Assembly: GCA_900239685.1 (NCBI GenBank)
Contig: OENT01000305.1
Location: 1-64,000 of the forward strand
Direction of reading: 5' to 3'
Length of the DNA stretch: 64,000 nucleotides
DNA from: Rotaria macrura
Lineage: Eukaryota; Rotifera; Eurotatoria; Philodinida; Philodinidae
A model generated the notes under the pieces. It was given only the letters and a program-made list of their open reading frames with translations. It did no database searches and had not been told where the DNA came from. Shown here piece after piece: positions 36,502-47,500 of the stretch. The translations under genes and the position numbers were made by a program. Within the stretch, counting starts at the first letter, position 1. Each line of letters begins with the position of its first letter.

Positions 36502-37805
36502 TCCAACTCTTACAGAACGATCAGTGTACGACGGTAAACGAATACAAAACGGCATGTTTACAGCATTCCGTAGAATTTCGTCTACGAACATTGTTTTATG
36601 GAATAATAACGTATCGTTTACGGAACGTTGACAGAGTTGTTACCGAAGAACGCCAAACGATATGTAAACAACAGCGTATTCGGTCTTTTTTCTGACCTAT
36701 TATTCACCAAAAATAGTTTCAAGTGTTCATATACTTTCTCACATACGACAATGTAGAACGCAACCGACTCTTGATAGCACAGCAATGGAGAGCTCAAATC
36801 AGGGTGGTTTTACAGACTAGTACGTATGCGGGACGTTATCATCTTGTATCCCGGTACCTAACCATTTTATATTGCCTTTACACCCCCCGCGTGATACTTA
36901 GTTTAGTTTCCAGGAATATGTAAAGACGGAGAATATCGTGGCATAGTTTTTTTTCTATATGTCTGTTAACTTTCAATGTAACTTCGTCGCTCCAACGGAA
37001 ATTTGAAGTAATGGAACATAACGAAACATTAGAGTGCACCCGAAGGGTATCGTAACTGACCTCCATGAATAGAAACAGCGGTGAGCATCCCTACATCTGA
37101 GTCATGTTAATGATAAAAATCGAGGTGGGCCACGATTCTCAGCCGTATTCTTTAGCTTTAAAATACTGTTTCTTACGAAAATCACATCTATGCCGCAACA
37201 CGTTTTCTGTCGGTGTACGACTGTCATAATGCTTGACTTCAGTAATGGCGCATTTCGGATAATTTATCGTTGTAAAAACGGTCTGTTAAAGGACACAGCA
37301 TGTAACGTATCGTAACCGATCAATATACTATTCGTTTACGATACTTATACAATACTGTCCATATTTCTACCAGGTTGATGATTACGGACTCTATCAACAA
37401 GCGTTTACGACCATATACGATGGCGTATACGGCCGTATTTCACCGTAATACATAGCTACGTATATTACGATCTTATTTCTCCGTGGCGTATACGCAGGAA
37501 CACAGTCGTTTACGATCGCAAATGATCTTAGTAATAGATTGTATTTTACTGTGCACGATCAGGAGAAATACTGTCGTAATACTGAACCATGCATTACACT
37601 GAATTACGACTAGATACGGTCACAGTGGTCGTATTAAGTCGAATATGGTCGTTAACGATCGTGAGGATTCGACGTGGCTTTGCTTCCAATAATACGGTTA
37701 AATACGGATCTTATCAATACTGAAAACAGCCATTAATAGTGCGCTTTGACAGCATTTACGAGTTGTTTTCGGACCATGAATGACACCGTTTTGGTCGACC
37801 TGTGT
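36502..37805. mobile_element. TA-flanked-family MITE, diverged longer copy (1.3 kb)
   Basis: Aligns along its length with the better-preserved element at 38092-39090. For example, ACAGAACG, AACGAATAC-AAACGGCATGTTTAC and GCATTCCGTAGAATT follow the left end in both, and CCGTTTTGGTCGACCTG closes the right. Both outer termini have decayed (TCCAACTCT at left, CGACCTGTGTG at right), so the TIR is barely recognisable and the TA duplication is lost. It is about 300 bp longer than its sibling because of extra CGTATACG/TTTACGA units around 37380-37700. No transposase ORF. Confidence 0.62.
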
Positions 37806-38091
37806 GGGGGTTAATCTCAGTCCTAAGATAGCTTTCATATTAATATCCCTGCCAAAAGATTGAAGTTGGATCTTCTTTATTGGAAAAATAAGTTTGATTA
37901 CATAATAATAAAGTATTCAAAAATGTAAGATTCTCTATTGTCGTATAGTACGTTTACTATGTATACATGTTCTTTTAGGCAATAAATTGTGCTTGATCAA
38001 ATCGAAGAAAGCGTGTAGAGAATTCATGTTCGGATACATATCAATGGTTTCGTAGATTTTATCTTCATTTTCAATAAACGATGGATCCCTA

Positions 38092-39090
38092 CCCAGGTCG
38101 TACAGAACGGTCCCTATACGGCGGTGAACGAATACCAAACGGCATGTTTACGGCATTCCGTAGAATTCCATTTACGAGCATCGGTTTACGGAACAAAAAC
38201 GTCTAAGTTACGGAGCGCTTACGGAGCAGTTACCGAAGAGCGCTGAACGTAACGTAAACCAGACAGCTTACGGTCTTTTTTCTGACCTTTTCGCCAAAAA
38301 TATCTCCAAAGTATTAATGTACTTTCTGGCATACGGGAATGAAGAACGCAAGCGACTCGGGATACCAAAGCATCAAAGAGCTAATTAAGGTGGTTCTTCA
38401 CACCGCTACGTAAACGGGGTGTAATCAATCGGTTTACGGGCCGTAATCGTTCTATGTTGTCCTTACACATTCTATGTGATATTTACTTTAGTTATGCAGG
38501 AATGTGTAAAGACAGAGAGCATATCCTGCTGTAGTTTTACAATGTATTTTTGTTAACTTTCAACGTAACTTAATCTCTCCATCGGGAATTTTAATTAAGG
38601 GAACTTTATTACTACACAGTAGAGTACTCCTGAAGGGTTTTTAAACTGATCTTTGTAAGAAAACCCAGGTAGGCTTCGCTACACGTGAGTCATACCAGTG
38701 ATAATAAACCGGGGAGCGGGCACTGTTATCAGCCTTATTCCTTCGCTTTAAAATACAATGCCTCATAAAAGTCGCGTCTTTGTCGCAAAACTTTTTCTGC
38801 GGATACAGGACGGCCGTAACGCTTGACCTCCGTAATTGCTAATTTCGAATAATTTATCGTTGTAAAAACGGTCCGTAACCGGATACTCTGTAACGCATCG
38901 TTTTCTATCAATATACGGTCTAATTACGAGACGTATGCAAAACGGTGCGTATTTTTGCGCCAGATAATACGGTCTGTTACGGCCCGAAAATGAACCGTAT
39001 TGATCCCGTTTGTTACCGTAAATACTGCGTTTTAACAACATTTTTCGTGCATATTCGGACCGTAAACGATACCGTTTTGATCGACCTGGG
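38092..39090. mobile_element. TA-flanked MITE (CCCAGGTCG family), about 1.0 kb
   Basis: Perfect 9-bp terminal inverted repeats, CCCAGGTCG at 38092-38100 and CGACCTGGG at 39082-39090, with TA immediately outside both ends (38090-38091 and 39091-39092). It is dense in TTTACGG/CCGTAAAC units and CpG. An ORF of 137 codons on the minus strand (38763-39176) crosses the right terminus and is a by-product of the repeat, not a transposase. It lies in the same orientation as 36502-37805, 286 bp downstream of it. Confidence 0.75.
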
Positions 39091-39092
39091 TA

Positions 39093-39876
39093 CTGAAACC
39101 AATGGAGTGATTCGTGAATCAATACTTTCTGGGACTTCAGAATGAATAATTTGTTTTCTTTCACAACTCTTTTCAAATTTTAGCTGATAGAAAAATTATT
39201 TCTATTGTCTATCGGAATCGGTGAGCAATTTTTATGAATATGCATCGAAAGAAATAGGATACGGTAATCTGTCAGTTTGATGAAACGACAACAAATCTTG
39301 AGTCAATGCAAACCTACAAGATGCAATTGTAAGATATAGGCTTTTTTCTTTACGCATATTTTTAGTGGCTTGACAATCGATCTATCTACCTATGTATTGA
39401 ACACGATTTGGTAATAAAGAACAAATACATTTATTTTATCATGGCATGTCGTTGATTAGAAAAGATGGAAAATAAATTTGTAATAAAACAAGCTATCAAC
39501 ACCCTAAAAGTCTATCGGAATTTAAAAAAATATTTATTACGTACTCATTTTTTTCACTTTCGATTATTTTATTTTTCTTGATTTCTGATTTGCGTTCACC
39601 ATTATAACTAATCTATCTATGACTGTCGAATGTCATGTATGGGCTCATTACCATGTGAGAATTCGATTCAATAAAAATGATCGTTCCCTAATTTCTTTGC
39701 TCGACCATAGCCAAGTATGAATAATGTAAAAGGAAAGGTGTAAGCTTTTATTTAAAACAAATAGTTGAATGAACACGTCACGTGATTCTTCAATATATAC
39801 ATTTATCAAATTACAAAGAAAGCAAACTATGTTCTTCTTTTACACTTGATCATACTGCATTATGAAAAATAAACTG
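39093..39876. other. Intergenic / 3' flank of the ART-TPR gene
   Basis: About 780 bp of AT-rich DNA without ORFs of note. It should contain the 3' UTR of the minus-strand ART-TPR gene. Confidence 0.35.
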
Positions 39877-41589
39877 TTAATTACTTTCAACGAACTGCTT
39901 GGCCTTGTTAATACGATCAGGCAAATCACTCACTATTTCGATATAAGTTTGCGGTGTGGTTGTCTCTGATAATTCCATCGCTTTTTCATAGTTTTTGATT
40001 GCATGACTATAGTTATGTTGATGCATAAGGTTATCACCGATTGCTATATATAAAGGTATAAGATCTGGATGATCAGGTTGTAGATAAGTCAAACTTGTTT
40101 TAAGTGATTGCTCCTGATGATATAATGCCTTGTGATATTGATCGTTATATGTATAAACTGAGGCTAGACCATTATGTAGACGTACAAGACGCCGAGGTTG
40201 ACTAAGAATAGCAGAATCATTCAATAACTCAAGAAGAAACTGTTCAGCACGTTTATATTCTCCCATGTCCATCAGTAATTTACCCAAAGAATAACCTGGA
40301 TTATTATGTATTTCATCGTTTTGAGTAGGTGCTATGATTCTTAATAATTGTGTATCATTATCATCGATTAATCTTAACGTAACCGACCATATCATCATTT
40401 CGCCATTGTTGGTATGTTCAACAGATTCAATTTTGAAAACGGTACTCATATAAAAGCAGACTTCATTCTTGTTCATATCTGCATCTTTGACAAGAGCAAA
40501 TGGACTCTTTTCAGAAAATATAGACTGATCAATGTTTATTTCGAAAACAATACCAATCATATCAGGATGTGTTGAAAGTCGATGATTAATAAAATCAATA
40601 GCATCCTCTTTTTTAATCGAAGCAAGCAGACAATTAGGAAATACAAGAAAGCCACCATCATTATTCTTAATTGTAGTATCAAATTCAGCATAGGACATCG
40701 TTTTACCACGATATACCGTCGAGAGTGGTTTCATTAGTGATGCATTTTCTTCGTGTAACCGATTTAATTGTATATTTACATGCTTAATAAAAAAACCAAT
40801 TTTATAAATAACGTCAGCCTCACGCGTACGTTGGGCACGATTCAATATTCTTGATATAAAAGTTGGATTTGTTAACCACCAAAGGGCCTTATTTGGACGA
40901 TAGTTTTTTGCAAATTCATCAATTGCATATAATTGCTCATCATTATTCGCACAATGTGCTCGACAAAATTCGATAAAAACATCTTTTGCACAACTTTCGA
41001 ATTTAAAACGCCCTATAATCTCTTTCATCATTTGTGCGAATAGAAACGAGGCTAATTGTTTTGTCAGTTTCGATGACAATGTTACTTTTTCTGACGATAC
41101 CGATACAGCATTAAATTGAATCATATCCATTTCGAATAGTTCGATATCATCTTGAAGGTTTTTATAAAGTTTATCAACATCTTGACTGACATAATATTTT
41201 AATGTTAAATATTTCTGATCATTTAGTTTATAAGAAGAATCATATATGTAGAGTTTCTCGATTTGCAATAAATTATCAAATCGTTCAAAACCATGATGCA
41301 TACCGTATATAATAAGAAACACTTTTTCATATTGAATTTCATCAATAAATGCGATGCATGCATCGATATTGTTAAATATTTTGAAGCCATAAACTAATTT
41401 TCGGAAGTATTTAATTTCCTCATGAAATTTATTCGAAGTATCATCGTAGAGACAAATAACAAGATTATTTTCGAGACACCTCATTGATTGAGACATTGTT
41501 TTCGTCATTAATGAAGCATCTTCATGTTCTAATAAAGCATGTTGAGGTATAACTTCAGACGAACGACTTTTAGACGATGAGCAACCCAT
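39877..41589 (-). CDS. Lipid-anchored ADP-ribosyltransferase with receiver-like and TPR domains
   Basis: A single exon of 570 aa. It begins MGCSSSK: glycine 2 fits N-myristoylation and cysteine 3 palmitoylation, so membrane attachment is expected. Residues 40-150 form an alpha/beta segment (LVICLYDD, KVFLIIYG) resembling the receiver-like N-domain of many bdelloid ART proteins. Residues about 230-410 form the ART domain: R294 in TVYRGK, a serine at 324 in FPNCLLAS, and E376 in NEVCFYMSTVFKI. The first position of the ExE motif is lysine (K374), so arginine-specific transfer may be lost. Residues 427-565 contain three to four TPR-like helix pairs (GYSLGKLLMDMGEYKRAEQF, NGLASVYTYNDQYHKALYHQ, IAIGDNLMHQHNYSHAIKNYEKAM), typical of kinesin-light-chain-like TPRs. 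Likely a membrane-associated modifier recruited to partners through TPRs. Targets unknown; activity uncertain. Confidence 0.85.
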   Translation of the reverse strand: MGCSSSKSRSSEVIPQHALLEHEDASLMTKTMSQSMRCLENNLVICLYDDTSNKFHEEIKYFRKLVYGFKIFNNIDACIAFIDEIQYEKVFLIIYGMHHGFERFDNLLQIEKLYIYDSSYKLNDQKYLTLKYYVSQDVDKLYKNLQDDIELFEMDMIQFNAVSVSSEKVTLSSKLTKQLASFLFAQMMKEIIGRFKFESCAKDVFIEFCRAHCANNDEQLYAIDEFAKNYRPNKALWWLTNPTFISRILNRAQRTREADVIYKIGFFIKHVNIQLNRLHEENASLMKPLSTVYRGKTMSYAEFDTTIKNNDGGFLVFPNCLLASIKKEDAIDFINHRLSTHPDMIGIVFEINIDQSIFSEKSPFALVKDADMNKNEVCFYMSTVFKIESVEHTNNGEMMIWSVTLRLIDDNDTQLLRIIAPTQNDEIHNNPGYSLGKLLMDMGEYKRAEQFLLELLNDSAILSQPRRLVRLHNGLASVYTYNDQYHKALYHQEQSLKTSLTYLQPDHPDLIPLYIAIGDNLMHQHNYSHAIKNYEKAMELSETTTPQTYIEIVSDLPDRINKAKQFVESN

Positions 41590-44500
41590 AGTGAAATCAC
41601 TTCATTGATTCTATGCCATTTTTTTCTTCAAAGAACAAGCTTTTTAAAAATCTTCTATGAAAATAAAAAGAATAACGAGAAAGAATCATTGAAATCTGCT
41701 TATTCAAGAGTAATAAATCGATAGTATAGCGCATAAAAAGAAGTTTCCAATCTAGGTTCTGCGTGATTAGAATGTAAAACAGGATGAAGCTTTTGTTATG
41801 ACAAAAGAGAGAATAAATCTATATGAATTTCTAATTATGGCTGAGGCACGTCGATTATGAAAAACATTAGCAACTATTTTTTTCATCGACCATAATAGAA
41901 TGGAAAATGGCCAAGAATACAACAATCATTCCAATCATACAATGACGTTTGATCTCACTGTTATGTTTGTTACGATCGCACAGGGAATAAACAAGTTTGA
42001 TCATCTTCCCTTACGCTTCAATATTCCTTTCAGATTACATGTCACAATCATGATGCACACTTCACAGCCTTGACTAGAAAATAGATAATTTGCAAAATTT
42101 TTAGAATAGCATAGTTTGTTATTTGTCATGCACGAAAATTTATTGTTTTGCATTAGTTTTAATTTTCGAAGTTTTTTGATTAACATCGAATCCTATATCT
42201 TGAGAATTTTTTTAATTTATGAACTTTATCTTTTTCTTTCATATCTAAACAACTGAACTATCGTCTAGATTTGAGTACGTAACTAGATAAGGGTAAAAAG
42301 ATGAAAGTATGACTTATGATTTTATCTATATTCTACATTCCATGTCGTATACCATGCTTAAGAATGACATGAATATTATAAGTCAGCTACTTGAATATAA
42401 TCTTGTCATCAGATTGAAAACGAACATGTGTTCTAGATATGAAGATTTTTTAGAAAAGAAAACTCTTTTCTTCTACTTGTTCTGTCGTTGACAACAAAAG
42501 AACGAACGCAATCAATAATGTGACCTCAATTCACATGTAGATTTCTTTATGTAAGCAGACTACAGTTTATCAATAATTTCCTGAATTATAATGACAATTT
42601 CGATTTTTCAACTGATATGTGTCTTTGCTATTTTGACAAGACAGTTTTCTCAATCGAATAACTATGTATATATATAGTAGCTGATACTTACCTGTCGACA
42701 TGAATAAAGTGATTCTATGCCACGTAAGACTGTCAATATACAAAAAACTTAAATCTGACAAAAAGCTAGGTACCATAGTAAATGATAATGAATAAGAAGA
42801 TCTAGTAAACAAGTGGAATCTATCGAACTATTCAACTTCTATTGGATATGCGACAAGTTTTCCTGTTTCGTTGACTAATAGTGGCAAACAACTATGATAG
42901 TATTCGTTCATTTTAAAAATGATGTGGATTCGATATCTACCGATTGTGAACAAGCTTTTATTACCGTTGATTATAGCTGTAATATCTTTTGGTTCTTTAC
43001 TAGAATAAAAAAGCTAGATTGTCTTTTGCCATACAAAAAAATGCACGATCGTTTTTTCTTCCTTCTCGCATCTACTCTAATCCGTCCAGAAAAACTAATG
43101 AACTATAACCACTATGGTTCAATTAAAATGTTTGAATCGAGTTTCTCGATTCATTGATGCGAAGATCTTTAATAGCATCTAAAAATAATACTCTTCTCTT
43201 TTTTCTAATTATACTAAAAGACGTCTCATCAGATAAGAAGTAATACAAGTAGTCCGATACCAATAAAGATTGAGACAAATCGGACTTTATCTTATTGTGG
43301 ATTATAAAAATCATCATAAACTTGATAGAGGAGTACGAATACTGTTTAAATAAGTACATTACAATTAGTATGATAATGAGGAGAACTAGATTTACTAAAT
43401 AGTATAAAATGTGACAACAAACTCCATTTGTTTAATTAAATTTATCCACTCATGGTAGACATCGAAGTAGTTGACAAGTTTCGTATGTGAATTAGAGAAG
43501 AATTGTTTGCATATTAATAGATACAAATCGATGCAAATTTCTCATTGTTCAGCAGATTTTTGATGACCTTAATAAGTGTTTCTGTTTAAATTATACCGTT
43601 TAATCATGTTAATACGGGAGTGACTTAAGATTTTAATCGAAAATTAGTTATACTGGAACATCACGAATCGATTAATCACATTTCACAGATCAAAATATTG
43701 AACAGGATATCTTATCTAAAGCTAGTCTCTAGTTACTTGAGTATTTTTGTTTCTAAAACTCATCGACATTCGTTATACGTACCATCAAGTACCAGGGATG
43801 TGAGAATAAAAACACATATGAGAAATACAGATTTTTAGCGAGAATAAAATAATAAAGGTTTTTTTTTTCTAGGTAAATGATGTAATTGAACAAGTAGAAG
43901 TGTTTTTTTTTAATTTTCAACATGTTAACAGGAGAGAAAAAAATAAGAAGAAAAAAACCGTTTTTTAATCACTATTACTCAAGCGGATAAAAAAAGTATA
44001 ACGACCAATGATGAATAGATACGTTTTAAAAGCCAAGGTATTTGAGAAATGAGTGAGTTTACTTTGTTAAGCTACAAAAAAAACGTTTAAAACGAAAATA
44101 GTCAGAAAATCAATGATATGAGCATTTACCGAGAAAAAAGAAAGGAAAAGATTTTCTTTTTCTCTAGCCCGTTGATATGTAGATTGAAAAATCAAACATG
44201 AACGCATCCTAATGAATATTCTCATCGTCTTTCTTTTTTCTGCTAACTTATTTAAAGTGTTCTTGCTTTCTACAATGCGAATCTTGAAAGAAATGTGACA
44301 TAGATATTCAGTTAACGATTCTTTGAAGTCTCTTTCCTTATGTGTCCATGTGATAAAATCATGAGATTGATTATCTTATCTTTTGTCCAAGAAAATCTTT
44401 TGAATTTATTTTTATAATTACTCGATGTTTATCTCTTTTATAGTCTTGCATGTTCTATAACATACCTCAAGATTACATACCTAAAGACTCGATAAAACTT

Positions 44501-47500
44501 TTGAGAATCTATTATAGAGAAGCATCACTGACTTGAATTAAATTCAAAGCTGGATTATTTATTGAGTCAATTTTTAAATATAATTATTTCTATAGAGAAA
44601 TGTTTTCGAAGTATTTCCTTCTCGTTAATCATCGAGTTACTATTTTTTCATCCCGTTTAACTAATTTCTCCCGATGAAGGAATACAAACGTGTCTGTCCT
44701 TTAAATATGAACGAGACAAAAAGAGCAACGTTTCCATCACGTATATGTGAAGTATTCTATATTATCTTACTGTAGACATTAATTAAAATAATTTTCTTCT
44801 TTGAAACCAAACTTGAACGTTTGACAGCTGTAATAGCTATATATACATATGACAATGTCACTCTTCACAACATTAAAACAAATGAGAACGTCTTAAGTCA
44901 TAGAACAATTACATAAGTAATTAGACTCTGCTGAAATTTCCAAGACTCAATCATGAATAGAGCAATACATGAAGAAGGAGACTATTGTTTGTTCTAATGA
45001 TAAATGAAAATCAGTAGCAAATGAAAAATAAGAACTCAAGAATTACGAATGAATTTATGATCAACAGTTGTAAAAGAAAGGTTGATGACGAAGTTTCATA
45101 AAATCATGCAACTTTGTGAAATATGGATTTCTTTTTCATTTTTTTAAATGAAGAAAGTAATATATAGTTTTGAATAATTAATTATATGCTATTTCTTTGT
45201 TATTTTGAGTAACATACTCGTTTTCATGTAAATAAAGATCTTGCGACTGATAACAGTTCAAACATTTTACGTTAATTACATTCTCATAAAGTAAGCTTCA
45301 AACCAATGCTAAAGAAGTCGTAATAATGCTCCAACAAACTGTATCTAGTTAATAATTTACATTTGAATCTGTCAAACTCTCGACAAGCTTTGCAGACAAA
45401 CATGTTGATTTGTTCATCAGGCCAATAGTAGATCTCTAATTCAAATCTTAAAACTGAAGATTTCTGATTGGTTCAAATTATAGTTCAGATCTTCCGTTAG
45501 GATTGAGTTAATCACATTGTTTAACACTTTTGTTTCTTTACCTTTACTGAAATGTTCTCTCAAAAAAAATTCACAAGTAACAATTAACGTGTTTCAGGAA
45601 GTTCAATATCAACGTATTGGTAGTATAGAATTATAGAATGTCCTCTCTTGTGTAATTTCAATTTTTTAAGGACAAGTTTTTTATGATGAAATACGATAGG
45701 TAAATCTTGGATAGAGAAACAGTTATACAAAAAAAAATCAAAATATCTTCTTCCTGTAAAATACGGCATAAATTTAGTTTCGACCTTTGAGGTACTTTTG
45801 TGAATGAAATGGGTTTAGAAAAAAAATACCGTAAAATGGCGTAATAAATTTTCGTGAATTCTATTTTCTTTGTTCGCTAAGTAGACTTATGCGAGTTATT
45901 TGACTGGTTCAAAATGTAATTTTCCTGTCAAAATGAGTAATGAAGAAACATGAAAATTTTATAGGCTAGCTGTAAGCTGTTTTAAGAAGCTTTTTATTCC
46001 GAACTCATGCATGTTTTTTCTTTCTGAATCGATTCTAATCATTTAAAACTTTCAACTTAAATTTTATGTTACGAAATCTTGCCTATTCAAAATTCTTTTA
46101 TCTTTATGACATTATGCTTTCAAGATTTATTAACAGGTTCAACTCGTTTGAACCTTTTAAACTATAGAAAATATTACTACTGATGAAACAACGGAGGGTT
46201 CTCCTTTTTTCTGCATCAACATTTATTTTAACGTAAATAATGATGTTGAAATTCTACGGCTGTTCATAGAATCACTTTAATTGATACTTAAAAATGACTT
46301 CAGGAAACGATGCACATGCACATGAAGTACTGATTATACATCATTAACAAAGATCAAAGCATACATAGATCATAGTAACCTAAATATTTGTATCGTTCCT
46401 CTTTAAGAAATAAAAATAGCAATGGCAGAACATTGCTGTAACATCAATCAATTTTTACGAGCGAATTACCACCGTTGTTCTTTTCTTTATATCTATCTCA
46501 TATCATGAAAACAAACTTTCCATGCTTTAATCACTATTGTGATATCATAGTAAAAGAAGATTTTCATTCGACACATTCACCAGAAATATGGCAAGCAACG
46601 TATAGCATTATTGAAACGATTTTTATAAAGTTATCGTTCATGCAAATAAAAAAAAAGAACATGTTGAAAATCCTATACATATATATTTTAATACATCTTC
46701 GATTCCACATAACTGCAAAATGAAAGATATTTGTACTTTTTACGATGGATTAAAACTTTTCATGCGATTTTCTTTTACTAATTCTTTTCATTACATTTTC
46801 TATCTCTATATAATCATTTAAATATCATCAGTACTGCCTGTAAACATAGATATAAATATCTATTCGGTTTACTAATCTGTTCGAATTTAATCATCATATT
46901 TTGATCGATCAATAATTTTGACCTATTGCACATCTTACTAGGAAAGGTACATTAACTTTGATCTTACAGTGCATACTATCAGCTGGCAATTGACTTTTTT
47001 AGAATACACTCTAATTCTCCTACTGTATAGATAACGTTGTCTTTGGACCTTACACGGCCGATGGCTTTTCATCAACAACTCTACTGCTTTCATAATATTG
47101 ATAAAAACTTCTGCTATTCTATTCAATATTACTTGCATCACTTGATTAAAATCTTGATCTTCATGAAAAATGTTTTTTTATTTATTTGCATAATCTGTTG
47201 ACCTTTGTTGGTCCTATCAACATTTTAAGAAAGGAAGTATGTTTTGACAAGTTGAATTGTATAATAACAGATAACATGCACACAAATTTTACTACTCCAG
47301 AGAGAAACAAAAAAAAAAGACAAAAGAAAAATGACGAATAAAGATTACAGTTCAGCCGTCTCTTCTTATTAGTTTGATATTGCTCACAAGTAACTATTTC
47401 TCTTCCGCACACAGTACGATACATATAGAAATTCGACCTCCAATCTGCATTATAATAATTTAGAATGTTTCAGGGAAGTTAGAGAGCAGAAGAATCTCTT

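Noticed and set aside
37796..37812. TGTGTGGGGG, like the bdelloid telomere unit
   Set aside because: A single occurrence at a decayed transposon terminus, not a tandem array.
38763..39176. 137-codon minus-strand ORF
   Set aside because: Runs through the MITE interior and across its right terminus; its codons are made of the TTACGG-type repeats and it has no domain.
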